Origin: Bilabrum cf. latius
Taxonomy: Eukaryota; Bigyra: Bicosoecida; Bigyra; Bicosoecida
Reading direction: 5' to 3'
Length of the DNA stretch: 64,000 nucleotides
Assembly: GCA_965178125.1 (NCBI GenBank)
Contig: OZ237743.1
Coordinates: forward strand, 1-64,000
Each line of letters begins with the position of its first letter. The stretch's first letter is position 1. The translations under genes were made by a program, and so were the position numbers. The notes beneath the pieces are model-generated. The model saw only the letters and a program-made list of their open reading frames with translations, was not told the origin of the DNA and ran no database searches. Shown here one piece after another: positions 24,401-36,900 of this stretch.

Positions 24401-24716
24401 GGATGAACATTCTGGTATTCCAAGTCCTGAAGACTGCACCCTGCGAGGCTCGTTGCAGGGGCAAAAGGTTGGAATCAACGAGGAGTGCAGAGAAGCCGAT
24501 TCAATTGAACGAGCCAGGTGCATCGATTGTACCAAATTGTAGAGAAAAGGCACCCACCTGCTTCCGTAGGGTCCCGAACTTAACGACAATTTCATTATGC
24601 CAGGGTGGCATCCGCGACGAGGTTCGCTTGGGGAGGCCGCTGCTAGAGCTACTGCTTATCCCGCTGTCTCCTGCTCCCCGTAATGGAGGCACATATGATC
24701 CCGTGGCAGTGGTCAT
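21432..24716 (-). CDS. Protein kinase with PH domains on both sides
   Basis: Exons 24716-24558 and 24440-21432 (117-bp GT-AG intron, phase 0) encode 1,055 residues ending in TGA. PH domain 1 spans the intron: GTLRKQ joins GAVFRTWNTRMFIL, then a ~90-residue insertion separates its strands before the terminal AWVQAI helix. A helical linker and an Ala/Gly/Ser spacer follow. A CAMK-like kinase domain comes next (G-rich loop GRGGYS, VAAKF lysine, HRDLKPEN, APE as VAPEIL). The DFG motif reads DLG. A second PH domain (GLLVKRG...WRERSFVL...EWVQSL) lies near 22350-22060. The C-terminal tail is disordered. TAG codons are at 24306, 21819, 21468 and 21444. The PH pair suggests lipid-regulated membrane recruitment. 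Confidence 0.88.
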
Positions 24717-24930
24717 GGCAAAACTGTATCGCGTAAACTACCGTCGAGCCATTCCTATAAACTCCTACATTAAATCTTCATCTTTCTGAATGAGTCACTG
24801 CAGACATCATTTCAAGCTTGTAGAGTCCGACGAAGAGCATGCCCTTCATTGCAACAAAAAAGTGGCAACAAGAGGGACAGACAAAGCCCAAATACCCCAC
24901 ACGGCCTCAAACTAGCTTCTAAAACGCGGC

Positions 24931-27582
24931 TCATGCACTACCCGTTTCACCATCCGGCCCGATGGGTGCGCCCGGTGCACCAGGCGCAAAGGCAACCTCT
25001 CTCGCAGTGCCAGTCGCAGTCTGGCTTCCCTCAGTTGGAGGTAGACTCCCGTCCTACCCGCCCCGCGCACTCGCCCGCATTCGCATCACCGCGCCCAGCA
25101 GCTTCGCAGCCGCCTGGTGGGACTCCGACGCTCTGTCTCCGGCGCCCCCACTAGAAGCAGCTGCAGCACCCCCTGTTCCACCCCTCGCTCGCTCCACCCG
25201 CTCGAGGGCCAGCCTCTCCATGCCCACCTCCAAATCATCACTGCCAGCCGCAAACCCAGCCGCACTGTCAGGGTGTGGCGCCCCATACCTCCGTCTCACC
25301 ACCCTGACAGCCGGCGCGCCACCCATCCCCGCCGCCTCCTCCTCCCTGCCCTCGGCCACTGCAGCCCGCCGCTCCGCTTCTGCCAGCGCCCGGGATCTGG
25401 CCATGGAGCTGCGCTGATTCGAGGGCGCGCACACGTCCAGCGCGGGGTCCTCGTGGGAGCCGAACGATGCCAAAAAGGATCGAGGCTTGCTGCTTCGAAG
25501 CAGGCGGGTCAGCTCCACGCCCGGCGCATAGTCCGCCATGCCCACGGCTGCGTGGATGGGAGGCATGCCCCCGTGCGCCGCCCCCGGGGCTGGCATGCGG
25601 ATCAGCGGTTCTTCCTGTCCGTTGAGCACCACCAGCGCCAAGGCCCCCGCCTCCTGCGCATGCTGCGCCTTCCTGCTGAAGAAGCACCGCCCCCGGGATG
25701 CAAGCGCGATGGAGCCGCGGGCCCGGGCTGGGTGCGCTCGCCAGGCCTGTGCCGATGTCGTGAGGTTGCCACCTCCGTTCGAAGCGGGCAAAGCTGTTCC
25801 TGTCGGGGACTCTGGGCCTTCGTCTGCGAGGACTGATGCGTTCGCTTGCGGACCACGACCCCCGCGCCCCGTCACCTCGATCCCCGCGATGGGCTCACAC
25901 GCGTCGATCGGGTCCAGCAGGACAATGGGCCGAACCCCACACAAGAACCGGCCCCCGAAGAGGGCAGGCTCCACCGGTACCACCAGCTCGCCGCGGGGCG
26001 GCGGCTTGCCGGGGCCCCGAGTGCCAGGTGTTGATGGCTGTGCCGGATGCGGTCGAGAAGATGGCACACCACCAGTCTCTCCCGCTACGGACGGCTGCAG
26101 ATGCGGCTACTGCTGCCTGCCAACCTCAGGCCTCCACCAGTAAGCGTCCCGGCGGCGCAGCAGACGCAGCACCGGCGCTGGGGCCTCAAAGGCGCATCCA
26201 CGCGGGCCGCACACCACACTCGGCTTACCCAAGTCACCTACAGCTTCCTATGAGGGCTGGGGGTGCATCCCATCAGTGCTATCGACCTCCATGGCTCCAC
26301 GCGCATCGCTACCGGCCAAGCCACGCGTGCCCGTCCCATGCGATTCGTTCCCCTCGCCCCCCTTTTTCTCACGGGATGCATGATCGCTGTACACACCACC
26401 TCCATCGAACGCGGGATGGTCTTCCTCCGGGGCAATGCCAGCGCCCAGCTGCCTCCTCACAAAGAGGCCCGGCGGGCGCACGGTGAGCAGCCGCGGCTTG
26501 AACGGAACAGGCACCCGCACCACGGCGCAGTGCGGCGATGCCCCGCTCCACCCAGACCCGTTCTCCCCCGCGCGGTCGGGCCCCGTATCAACCCGGGCCC
26601 CGCCTGCTGCTTCGGCTCCTGTTCGCAGCTCCCTGCACCGCAGCTGCTCCCGCGGGGTGTCTTGGAAGGCAGCCCGCAGCACCACCCTTGCCGCTGCGGG
26701 GGGAAGTCCTTCCAGCGAGCGGCCATCCACACCCACGATACGGTCTCCCACCCCGATTACGCGAGCCCTGGCCGCCTGGGATCGCTCGGCCTTGCCACCT
26801 GCCGGCATGACCTCGGCACCTCGGGACTGGCCAGGGGTCTCGGAGCTTGCAGCCAAAGGCGTTTCCTTCCTGCCGAGCGCGGACCCAAAACCTACTATCG
26901 TGAGATCAGGGGCCAGTCGCACACCCAGCGACTCTGCCCCATTGAGCACCACCGATCGGTCCAGCGGATGGGCCCTTTGGCTGGTCCACGCGAGGCGCCG
27001 GCGGGGGGGCCGAATCGTCAACGGGGGTCTCGATGCGAGAGATCGCCGTCCAGTGCCTGAGTTCACCGATTCTGCGCAGGCAAATTCTGCATCTGCCGGA
27101 CGCAAGCGTATCAATTGTGTGGATCGCGCTGCTTCACTAGCCAGCCACCGTCCGACGGCCTCTAGACCTGGGCCAGAGCTGCCTGACTGTGTCCGCGGAG
27201 GAGGCCTTCCATTGACAGAGAGAATTCGGTCACCTATTCGAATTAATCTGCTAGACTCGGCGGGCAGAAGTTGCCCGCTTTCCCTTGTAAAACCAACTAC
27301 TCGAAGATCTGGAGCCAAGCGCAACCCCATGGAAGGCTCACCCCCCCAAAACTTTTGGAGAAGCACGTCAATATCATGCTTACACCACTATGACTCGTTA
27401 TAGTGCTGCTAGAGCGTCCCAATTCTTAGTATGCCCGAGGTTCCCGGGCGTCTGATTGCCTGAGAAGCAACGAACACTAGTTGTGCCGAGTCTGCGACGC
27501 CTACCGTGGCAAGTGATGCCAAGAAGATGAGGGCATGTATATTATGACACTTTGTCGGGCGTGCTCCATGCTCAAGATGCAT
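24931..27582 (-). CDS. Predicted secreted or luminal protein with two PDZ domains and a PA domain
   Basis: The frame runs from the ATG at 27582 to TGA at 24931-24933, 883 residues, reading through five TAG codons (27409, 27388, 26248, 26107, 25054). Residues ~13-35 form a hydrophobic signal-like segment. PDZ 1 begins near 27370 (GLRLAPDLRVVGF, IRIGDRILSVNG). PDZ 2 begins near 26950 (LGVRLAPDLTIVGF, IGVGDRIVGVDG). A protease-associated (PA) domain lies around 25990-25480 (ALFGG...SIALASRGRCFFSRKA...GALALVVLN). The tail is Ala/Gly-rich. PA domains usually sit beside a protease or receptor domain and none is seen here, so it may be an adaptor in the secretory pathway. The upstream part could contain a missed intron; the frame itself needs none. 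Confidence 0.75.
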
Positions 27583-27754
27583 GGGATCCCTGCAGGGTTG
27601 GTTTCCACACAAGGTTAGTCTACCGATAGCGGTGAATCCGGAGTTGGCCGAACTTCTGGCACGACGGACAAAGCAGAGTACGCGGGAGTGTGCTCGATTG
27701 CGTGCCCCGGTTCATAACACAAGTTGGTGCAATACGGTTAGCGGAGACTGGTTA

Positions 27755-28363
27755 TCACACTTTCGGCTTCTTGTTTGCAGATTCACCGTCGCCCTCGCTG
27801 GCAGCACCGCCTTGCGCGGCCTCAGACTCCTGCTCTTCTCTCTTGCGTTTGCTTCCCACTTCGTAGTCATCGTCGTCGTCATCCTCGTCATCATCGTAGT
27901 CCCCGCCAGCCATCAGGCGTTTCAGGTCCTCACGCCCAGCCTCGATGTCGGCCTCCGAATCTTCATCATCGTCCTCATCCTCATCCTCGTCATCGTCCTC
28001 GTCCTCCTCTTCATCATCGAAGTCGGCATCTTCGTCCTCCTCATCATCCTGCTCATTGCTACCCTTCTCTTTGTCAGGATTGGCCTCGCCATCGCCTCCA
28101 TCGGTGCTCGGTTCCGGGCCTGGCCCACTCTCGTCCTTGCTGCCATCTGCACTGGGCTAATCCTTCGCTGCATCAACTTGCTTTACATCATCAACGGCTT
28201 GCTCGACCTGTTCTTCCTTCCTGCAATTTCATTGGCGTCAACCAGCACAAGTATTCAAACCAATGGTCTAGCGCTAGCCAATCCTTTGCGATACTCAAGG
28301 TTCTTATGGCATGTAGCAAGACATTACTACATTTTGAAACCAAGGGACTCACGGATCACTCAT
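27755..28363 (-). CDS. Small highly acidic nuclear protein
   Basis: An 11-nt first exon (28363-28353) and a second exon (28220-27755), joined across a 132-bp intron with GTGAGT donor, encode 158 residues ending in TGA. TAG at 28157 is read as sense. After a helical start (MSDPKEEQVEQAVDD) come long Asp/Glu runs, a short conserved-looking helix (EADIEAGREDLKRLM), more acid, and two basic clusters, KRKR and KKPK near the end, which look like nuclear localisation signals. The architecture resembles prothymosin or CHZ-type histone chaperones, but there is no specific motif. An alternative longer first exon starting at 28526 is possible but would overlap the REEP start and has a weaker donor. Confidence 0.6.
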
Positions 28364-28500
28364 TGCACCGACAATAATGCCTCTGTATGGCGCTGGGTTC
28401 TTCCACAGAATCCATGTCGATTTGCGGAACCACAAAATGTTGCTCGCGCGGCGCCGATATTCGCAACCGTTGCGAGCATCGAGCAAAAGTATCCTTTTTG

Positions 28501-30027
28501 ATGCCTTCAAAGGTAGTTTCAGACATTTTGCAGTACGTTTATGCTATAGGGTCTGTTCTGCGGGCACATAGATCACTTGATGCGGAAGCAGGCGACAAGG
28601 ACAAGGACAAGCAGGCGAATGTACGCCGTGAAAGCCTGAGGCATTGTGTCGTGGCAGTTGCTATAATCATGTTTTCATCAACGCTTGAATGGTCAGTACG
28701 CTGGGTTCCATTGTACAATATCATGAAGTCAGGCCTGCTTCTGTGGCTTATGGCCCCAAACAGCAGAGGCTCCAGGATCATGTATCGGGTGTGCATCCGC
28801 CCTGGAGTTCGAGCTCTTGTGAAAATCATTGCATCAAAGTATCCTGGGGGACAAGTCACGACTCTAGTTCGTTAGTTTCAGACAACTGTTGGAGCGCACT
28901 CAGCGAGCAGAGGCGCGCGGTAGGGCGCTTCCTCGGACTCCTTCAGGGAGCCAGCGATGCAGATCATGGGCGCAGGGGTCGGTGCTGTGCTGCAGCAAGC
29001 GGTGAATTCAGCTGCACTTGTGGCAGGCTCTGGGTGCAGCCTGCCGCCTGCAGTTCAAGCCGTGCTGAGTGCAGGCACCGGTGCAGGTGGCAGTAGTTCC
29101 GAGCTGTCTGCACCCACGTCAACATCCTCGGACTCTGCCCATCGCGGGGAGATTCACACAGCTGCTAGTGCGGCTGCAACGGCTGTTGATGCCACGGCTG
29201 CGGCTGCGGCTCGGGCAGGCACTGCGGTGCTATCCTACTTGCGCGAGGAGGTGGCCTGTGGAGTGGAGGACTTGGGGAGCGAGGACGAGGATGAGGCAGA
29301 GGCAGAGGAAGAGCAGCAGGAGCAGGAGCAGGAAGGAATGCAGGGCAAGGGTGAGGTACAGCATGTACAGCAGGTCCAGGCAGGTATTGCGCAAGAGCAG
29401 GCATCGGCGCAAGTGGTCGCAGGTCCTGGACAGCCCACAACGGGTGAGCAAGCAGAGCCTGAAGTAGCAGAGTCCGTCCAACAAGCTGCCCCAGCGTTGG
29501 CGAGTAAGCCACTGGAAAGCAAGTGTGCCCGCCCTGAGGTGGTGGACGGTAGTTCATCGGAGCAATACGCTCCTGACAGTCCTGTTGCCGATGCCTGGGG
29601 CACACCCGCTGACTCGGGCGTGGCCGTAGATGTAGGCCAGGGTGACAGTCCATTCAGCGCTGATGTGGACATTGATCTAGAGGAAGACGACTTCGCTGGG
29701 ATGGACATGCCGATTGGGCTGGGCAGCCCCGACACGGGTGATGTGTAGAACGGGGGTGTTCCTGCGGTGGATGCGGAGATTGAGGCCGAGGGCGAGGGCA
29801 AGGGCGAGAGCGAGGGCTTGAGCGCTCTGCACGCAGGCATGGCCCAAGGTAGCCCAGGACTCGTAGCACTGTCTTCTCCTTTAGTGAATGACAGGCGGTC
29901 TCGGGCCCGCCACCGCAGTCGCAAGGGCACCTCTGTCCTGCAGCTGCCCGGCGATGGGGGTTTGGGGGACCCTGCCTCAGTCCACGAGGATCAGGCTAGC
30001 TCAGCACTGCCCGCTGCTGGACTTTGA
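28501..30027 (+). CDS. REEP/DP1/Yop1/HVA22-family ER-shaping protein with long tail
   Basis: Starting at ATG 28501 the frame encodes 508 residues to TGA at 30025, crossing TAG at 28873, 28921 and 29746. Residues ~45-110 carry the TB2/DP1/HVA22 signature: a hydrophobic hairpin ending SVRWVPLYNIMKSGLLLWLM, then AP...RGSRIMYRVCIRP. The family bends smooth ER membrane into tubules. With the standard code the protein would end right after this domain. With TAG as sense it gains ~385 residues: Ala-rich helical segments, a Glu/Gln stretch near 29280-29400 and Ser/Asp-rich disorder. The start lies 137 bp from the divergent acidic-protein gene. Confidence 0.8.
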
Positions 30028-30086
30028 CGAAACAATCGCGTAATTTAGAATGTAATGAATGAGACAGTAATGTGCTACCCAATCAG

Positions 30087-31995
30087 TTACATCAGAATAC
30101 GTAGCATTGGGAACTCCCGCCTCAAGCCGATGACTGCCTCTCTCGTCAGCGTGGTGTGCTTGCACTGCAGGAGCCGCAGCGTACGCGGCAGCGACAGGAC
30201 CTCGGCCTCTCCGGGACCTAGCATCGCCGCTTGCTGCCCGTCTTGGTCACTGGTTCCATGCGTTGAGCTGGAGGCGGAGGCCGCGGAGGAGGACGACGAG
30301 GAGGAGGAGACAGCCGAGGTGGAGGATGCCGGTGCAGACCCTTGCGGCGCCTTCGCACTTGCTCCTGCCTCTGCCTCTGACTCCTCATCTACAGCAGCTC
30401 GAGACCGGATCAGCTCCAGAATGGCATGCTCCCTGACACCAGAGACCCCGCTGATGTCCAGCCGGGCAAGCTGAGGGCACGACACTGCGATGTCTCGCAT
30501 GGTGCGAGTGGCTACTGCGGGTGACCAGGCCAGCTGCAGGGTATGGACTCGACCGCCTACTCTCTGCAGAAAAGCCGCAAGCAAATCGGATGGCACGTGC
30601 AGATGGCCCAGCCCCAGCATGTGCAGCCTGGTGCCCCTGCTAGCCAGCGCATTGAGCACCCACTGCTGTCCGATGGCTGGGATTCCTGACAGTACCAGGC
30701 TGTTCAGCTACGGCAGCAGCGGTTCTGCCTTAATATCAACGAATGCCTTGCTATCCCAACTTGATACTGGGTCAGCGTCATGCTTGGACTCGGACTTGGA
30801 TTCAGTCTCGATGTTCGCAGGTGTACTGGGGCCAGAGGCACCCACAGATCCTGCAGGGAGTGCCGCGTGCCTGCCTACCCCGTCAGCATGCCCAGCCACT
30901 GCCTGTCTCGCAGCTTCCTCGGCCCATTTCACCACGCAATCCCACGGGCGGGCGCCATCGCTCCCCGACACGTCCACAGCACCCGTCGAGGACGAGGGTG
31001 CAGCCTGAGATGACGAGGACGTTGGGGAGGAGGAGGAGGCAGAGGACAGCAGCACTCTGAGGCCGGTCTCGCCCACACAGTAGCAGCCGCCCATGTCTAG
31101 TTCCCGGATCTATTTGCCAAAGCGCAGCAAACTTGCAGCGCTTCCGTCGGTCAGCTTCCGGCAGCCTGCCAGCGTGAGCGACTGAAGCTGGGGGCAGCTG
31201 CGGAGGCACTCCCGAAGTGTCGCGTCATCCACAGATAAACAGCCAGTCAAATCCAAGCGCTAAAGCTTATCACCGCATCTATGCATAACCTACGAGTAGC
31301 AAACGATTGCAAAGGGTAATCCCACAAGATAAATTAAGACGCTTCGCGGCCGCGCTTGCTCGCGGCAGGCAAGGATTCTGCGCTCTTACCTTTTTCAGAT
31401 ACTTGGACGTCAGGCGCGCGCCATTTTTTAACACTAATGACTCCATGCGCCAAGCCTACGTTTCCTCGGGCGACAGCGGATCTGTTATCAGCGGTTTGTG
31501 CTTGTGATGGTGGGAGCCTGGTGATCCAGGCGCATCGCCGCTAGTGCTGCTTCCAATCGCCCCATCAGACGTGAAGAAAAAACTTAGGGGTATATCGGCA
31601 TCCGAGACTACACTTGTAGACAAGCATGCATTCAATATTTCCTGTCGAAGCGCTGCCACAGATCGCGCAGTCTTCGGCGGGTTTGCAAGGCTGCGCCGCT
31701 GCCTTTGAGCGATCCTTGGCCAGTGCTTTAAGCCATCTTTCACGTTTCTGCTATCAATGAAATATACGTCGCAATTACGTGAAAATAGAGCGAGCAAATA
31801 GCAAGAAATTCAGGCAACACCAATTCATCTTACTTTGATATCACTCTCAGGGCCAGGTGAAACAAAGATAGCTGTCGCTACTTCCACGCAGGAACGGATG
31901 GACCTGCTGTTGATGCCATAACTAGCCAGATACCACGGACGGGGAGCAGGCAGAGGTATAAATGTTGCCTCAAGGCTGTTTCGGGTTGAGCGCAT
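30087..31995 (-). CDS. Leucine-rich repeat protein (AMN1/FBXL-like repeats)
   Basis: The secure part is exon 31289-30087 (TAA stop) and the exon ending at 31390, joined across a 100-bp GT-AG intron. It carries cysteine-type leucine-rich repeats: LRLDLTGC-like, LQSLTLAGCRKLTD, IRELDMGGC, LNSLVLSG, LARLDISG. Four TAG codons (31456, 31260, 31110, 30708) fall in or beside repeats at solvent-facing positions. A likely first exon is 31995-31834 with a strong GTAAGA donor. The region 31750-31460 is open in two frames and I could not make the phases agree, so the 5' structure is unresolved. Such repeats typically recruit substrates to SCF ligases, but no F-box is visible. Confidence 0.7.
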
Positions 31996-32056
31996 TGTAG
32001 AACGTTCGTTCACAACGAACCTGAGTTTACTGCACAAGTCATTGCACCCCGTGCAG

Positions 32057-33800
32057 TTAGTCCTCCATAGCCATGGATGCCATGGCAGCCTCTGGATCGA
32101 ACGCCACCTCGCCGCCCGCCCCTGAGGATGCAGCAGCAGCGGCCGAGGACGAGGAGGAAGCGGACGATGGGGGTGCCTTGGCAGGGGTTCCGCCCGCAGG
32201 AGAGGCCCCCTCGCCTTCCCCTGTCGCAGCAGAGGAGGCGGCTTTGAACCCTGCAGAACTGCCGGATGAGCTCTCATGCCCCCCCGCCTGCTGCTCCGCT
32301 CTCATGCGCAGCACCTTCCTGCTCTGCGCGAAGTACATGTTCGGGTGGGTGCCCACGTTCTCGGGGATGCTCTGGTGCCTCGCCTCGAACTCCCGCACAC
32401 ACGCGATCTGGTAGTCCTTGGTTGCAACCGCCTCCATCACGTGCTCCAGCTGTGCCCCTTGCAGGCCGGAGGACGCCTGCAGCATCTGTCGGACCGCCTC
32501 TGGCTTCCAGTGCTTGTACGGGCACCCGTGCGCAGACTCAGGCTCGGGGCCTGGGCCCGGGGCCGAGATGATGCGCGCGCAGGAGAAGGGTGAGTAGTCC
32601 TGCCGCTTTCCCTCCTTGCCGTACGAGTGCCTGACGTTGTATGCGTACCTCTTGAGGAACTCGTCCGGGGTCATGCTCCTCGTGAACTCGTGCTGCCAGA
32701 AGTGCAGGGACTCCTCCAGGGACAGCCCGATGCCCTTGAGGAACAGACCGTACTGCAGACGGGCGTCGTGCTTCAGCTTGTGGTGCCTCCTGAGAGCCCC
32801 ATGCGCCGCCCTCATGCACAGCGGGAAGGACTCACCCGAGACACGGTCCACGTCACCGGCAGTCAGCCGCTCCCCGCCCGCCGCCGCCATGGTCGCCTTG
32901 GCCAGGTCTGGGCCAACGTAGGCGCGAGACATGTTGGTCAGCAGCGAGCCCAGCCGCTCATCCTGCAGCACTCCAGGCAGCGAGCGCGCCGCGAAGACGA
33001 GCGCCCTGGCCAGTCGCGCCTTGAAGCGACCCACCACAGTCGCCACCAGCCGCTTGCGGGGCACGAAGGCGTCCCCCCCGCGCAGCAGGACCATCCTGCG
33101 AGACACGAGCTCGGCTGCCTGCGCAAAGGGTACCCTGTAGTACGTGTCCCTGGCCGCCTCTCGGTCTGCCTCCACGGGGCTCTGCCCGAAGGGCCGCGTG
33201 GCAATCGCGACGGCCCGCAGCTGCGGCAGCAGCTCCTGCTTGGTATCGTCGTCCACGGACTCGTACTCCAGGCCCGCCTCCCGCATGAATGCAGATACCT
33301 GCTCCGGGGTCTACCGCTGCAGCCGATGGCGGAATAGCACACCCTCCTGCGACACGAACCAGCGTCGCTTCTCTTCGTTCTGGCAGTAGGCCAACCGCAG
33401 GATGTGGTGAGACACCGTGTCGCGCCTGCGAGCATCTGCCGACCGCAAATCGCCACCCAAGTGTTCCCGGCACTACTTCTCTACCTCTGCATCAATTTCG
33501 TCGGGCTTTGCACCCCTTGATCGGGCGTTGTCTACAGCTTTGAGCACTGCGAGATTCAAACGAAAACACGAGCATGGCGCGACACAACTACCAGCATTGC
33601 GATACAGTCTTGATGTAGATCAATATTATTGGTGAGTTCTGCTGCTTACCTCTTAGCCGATCAAGGGCGAGCACTTCGAAATCGTGCAAAGTTACCTCGT
33701 CCTGGGGCTGCTGATCATACATGGTCAGGGTCGACTCTGGCTCGCTAGCTCGACCACCAGCGGGCCCAACACCTCGTTTTCCAGCTCTTTGCACCAACAT
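32057..33800 (-). CDS. PRIM2: DNA primase large subunit
   Basis: Exons 33800-33650 and 33546-32057, joined across a 103-bp GT-AG intron in phase 1, give 546 residues ending in TAA. Alignment to the family runs the whole length: [18 protein letters not shown] at the exon junction, [25 protein letters not shown]-like [34 protein letters not shown]. The four Cys that bind the 4Fe-4S cluster are visible in FPLCMR, FSCARI, GCPYKHW and IACVREFE. It pairs with PRIM1 and DNA polymerase alpha to start replication primers. TAG codons at 33473 and 33311 interrupt the N-terminal domain under the standard code. The second falls where homologues often have Leu, one of the few positions that argues against Gln. 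Confidence 0.95.
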
Positions 33801-33915
33801 TGTTGCGCGTGATGTACTAAAGCTATTCTGTAAACGCTTTTGCAGGATCGAAATTCAAATCGGCATTCTTCCGGTTTGGTTGGTATGCAGACAAACACAT
33901 AAAACAAGGTTGCAA

Positions 33916-36900
33916 ATGAGTTCGCCAAGCATAATACGTGCTGTAGATGTTCTGTTTGAGAGCATTTGTAGCGACAAGGCGCGGGCGGCTCTTAATCGGC
34001 GCGGAAAGACACCACGGTCGCTAGCATTTCAGCACTTGCTGGTGCCAAGCCGCCATCAACCGACGAAGCTCACACCCGATGGAATTTAGGAAGAGGATAT
34101 CTTACTAGCAGCAATCATTGCGGCGTAGCGGCGCGGGGCCATTCAAGAGCACGAACGAATGGCATCCCTCAGTCAGGTCTCCCGATCCGCTGCGGTGTCG
34201 TCAAGTACCCGGGTGGCCCAGTCGATCATAGCACTAATTGGCGCTCTCGGACTTTCAAATCGTGGCGTAGAAGGATAGCTGCAATTTCTTTAGAGTCAAT
34301 CCACTTGGTTCCGGCAGGAGTGCCCTGCAGGCGGGTGGACCCGCGAGCCCCAGCAGCGGAGGGTATCCACATCCGAATCGCCCGCAAGAGCTTTGGATTG
34401 GTCTATGGCTCCCATGCCTCTGCAGCTTCGATCCAACCTGATGCACGCAATGCCTCGCCAAGACGGCGTGGCCGATTCCGGGCCAAGGCTTCCTCCAGCA
34501 GTTGCCGCAAGTGGCAAAGCCAGGAGGCTGCGCTGGAGGAGCTAGCAAGCAAAGGTGAAGCGACGGTCTGGAACAGACACTCAGGCGGTTGGAATCCCGA
34601 ATCCAGCCAGCGTTCTAGTCCGTGGACTAGATGAGGGAATGGAGCACCAGCTGCGCTTCGTGTGTTCAGCTGTGGACCGATGGCTGCGCGTGGGGCCAGC
34701 GTTGGGTTCTGGTGAATCAGAGGCTCTGCGTGGTGTGGGCACTGGAGTGGCTCGCTTCACGCTATCGAATATAGCAAACGAGTTGCACAAGGTGTCCCTT
34801 GGGGCCGTATCTGCAGCACATGGCACCTGCGGCGTGTCACCAGGCTAGCGCGCAGAGACTTCGATTGGAGTGGTCCGAGACACTCAAAGCGGGATATCAG
34901 TATCGCGCATGAAACTTTGGAAAGAGGCCGTCATGCAAGCCTATACGGTTGCCATTGGGGTGGCAAGGGCCGGGCATGGACTCTAGCTCTCTGGTATGCA
35001 CACCCACCCCCGCCTGCTAGATGCGACTGCCTCGATGGCGCTGCGGGCGATAGGGAACATCGCAGCGGTGTGGCCTCAGGATAAGCAGGCACATGTTCGA
35101 AACATTGCGATAGCTATTATTGATGCGTGTGCTAGTACCATTGCCGAGCAGGCCCTGCTTGCTGCCTTCGACCATGGCGATGGTCCCTCGGGAGTATTCC
35201 CGAGTGCCAGCCTGCGGGTCGCGCTGGAGCTGATCGCTGGAGGCAGGGACGGGGGCATGATGGATTTGCAATTTCTGTGCGACGAATTCGGAGCAAGTTC
35301 TGTGTGGCTAGGGCGCGAGGCGAAGGACGTGGGTCGGGCCATGGCACTGGTGCCCGGCACGCTTCAGCGGTTGCGGGGGCTGGGCACCCACGCGCTGGAT
35401 GCATCCCTGCAGAGGGTTCTGAGAGGCCTGGTCGAACTCAGCAACGCCGCCGACTTGGAGACCACTGTGGACATCGTGGCCGAGTATGTGCAGGCAGTGG
35501 CTGCCGGGGAGGCCCAGCCCGTGCCAGGCCTCTAGGGGGAGGACGAGCAGTTGTCTGGCCCCACTGCAACCCACAGTGCCGATGGTACTGGTGTCCATGG
35601 CTTGGGTGGAGGGCCAGCTGCAAGCGCAGCAGCGTCATCGGTACGGAGTGCGGTGTCTGGTGCGGCTCGCAGTGTGCTGGCCCTGTCAAACCTGCATCGA
35701 GTGGCCCGCTCCGTGAGGTCGGCAGTGTCTGGGATTGGGGGCTCGATGGCCGCTGGGCGTGCCGGTGGAGCGTCTGTCCGGAGCAGCGCCTCATCCGTGT
35801 TCTCTGCAGTGAGCACAAGGGAGTCAGTGCTGCAGTCGTAGTATGAGAGCGTGGTTGGGGCATTTACGAGAGGCGCGGGGCTGCGGCGCCGACGTGCGGG
35901 TGCGACGAAGATGGGAAGCCGACCGAGCGGGCTGGCTGTCGATGCCGCCGGAAGCGAGGCGGCCTCGGCGGCATCGACCGCGATCGGGCGGGCGCTGAAA
36001 GCCGCAGCCCGTCCGGCGCTACCCGGCCTCCCCTCCTCTGTTGGAAGGGCGCATCGGTCCCGCCACCGCCCGGGAGTTGTTCATCGAGTGGACGTGCTTG
36101 GGACCATCGGCGAGGATGACGAGGGCGAGGAGGGCGAGGGCGGGCAGGGGGCAAGCAGGGGCAGCGGTGGCGAGGAGGCGGCGTCTGAAAGTGCAGCAGG
36201 CGCAAGCAGCAGGTCTGGAACGAGCACAGTGCAATCAGAGGCAGAGGCAGGCCTCTAGCCTTTACTAGGCCTGAATGGCCGGGCCTTGGTCATTCAGCTG
36301 GGGCCACCATCACCGAGGAAAAAGGGTCCACGGTCACCCACACGGCCCCGCCCCGCCACACAGCAGCAGCCCACAGAGCAGTAGCAGGCAGCAGACCGAC
36401 GCGCGCGTTTCTTGCAGGCCGCCGCGCAGGAGGCGCGGTTCAATCGGGAGCTGCAGGAATGGGAGGCCAGCGATGCACTGGCAGCAGAGAGGCATACTGC
36501 GGCCCAGCTGCGGGAGCGAGAGGATCAGCTCAAGAAAGAAGCCAAGGCTGACTTGATGCGGCGGTATGGTGTCAGCATGGAGGACGGGTCCGCCACCGAG
36601 CCTAGAGATGGGGTCGATGAGCACGAGGCACCGGCAAGGCGCATGACACTGCTGGATCCTGCCGAGGACTAGGGGGCGGTGAGAGCGACTAGAGTCAAGC
36701 AGACGGACTTGGTTGGCACGGACAGTGTGTTGCAGCACGGGGAGGAGGGCGGTGGAGGGAGCAGGGAGAGGGGAAGGGGAGGGGGGGTAGCCCCACCACC
36801 GGCATTCAAAGCAGCCCAAGTTGATTGGGCTTCCTGCGGGATACCGCCAGCGAGCGGTCAACGCAGTCGGGCATCAGATGCCTGGCACTTGATCTCGCTG

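Noticed and set aside
27945-28160. Poly-serine plus-strand frame
   Set aside because: It is the antisense of Asp/Glu codons in the acidic nuclear protein, which has a proper start, intron and stop.
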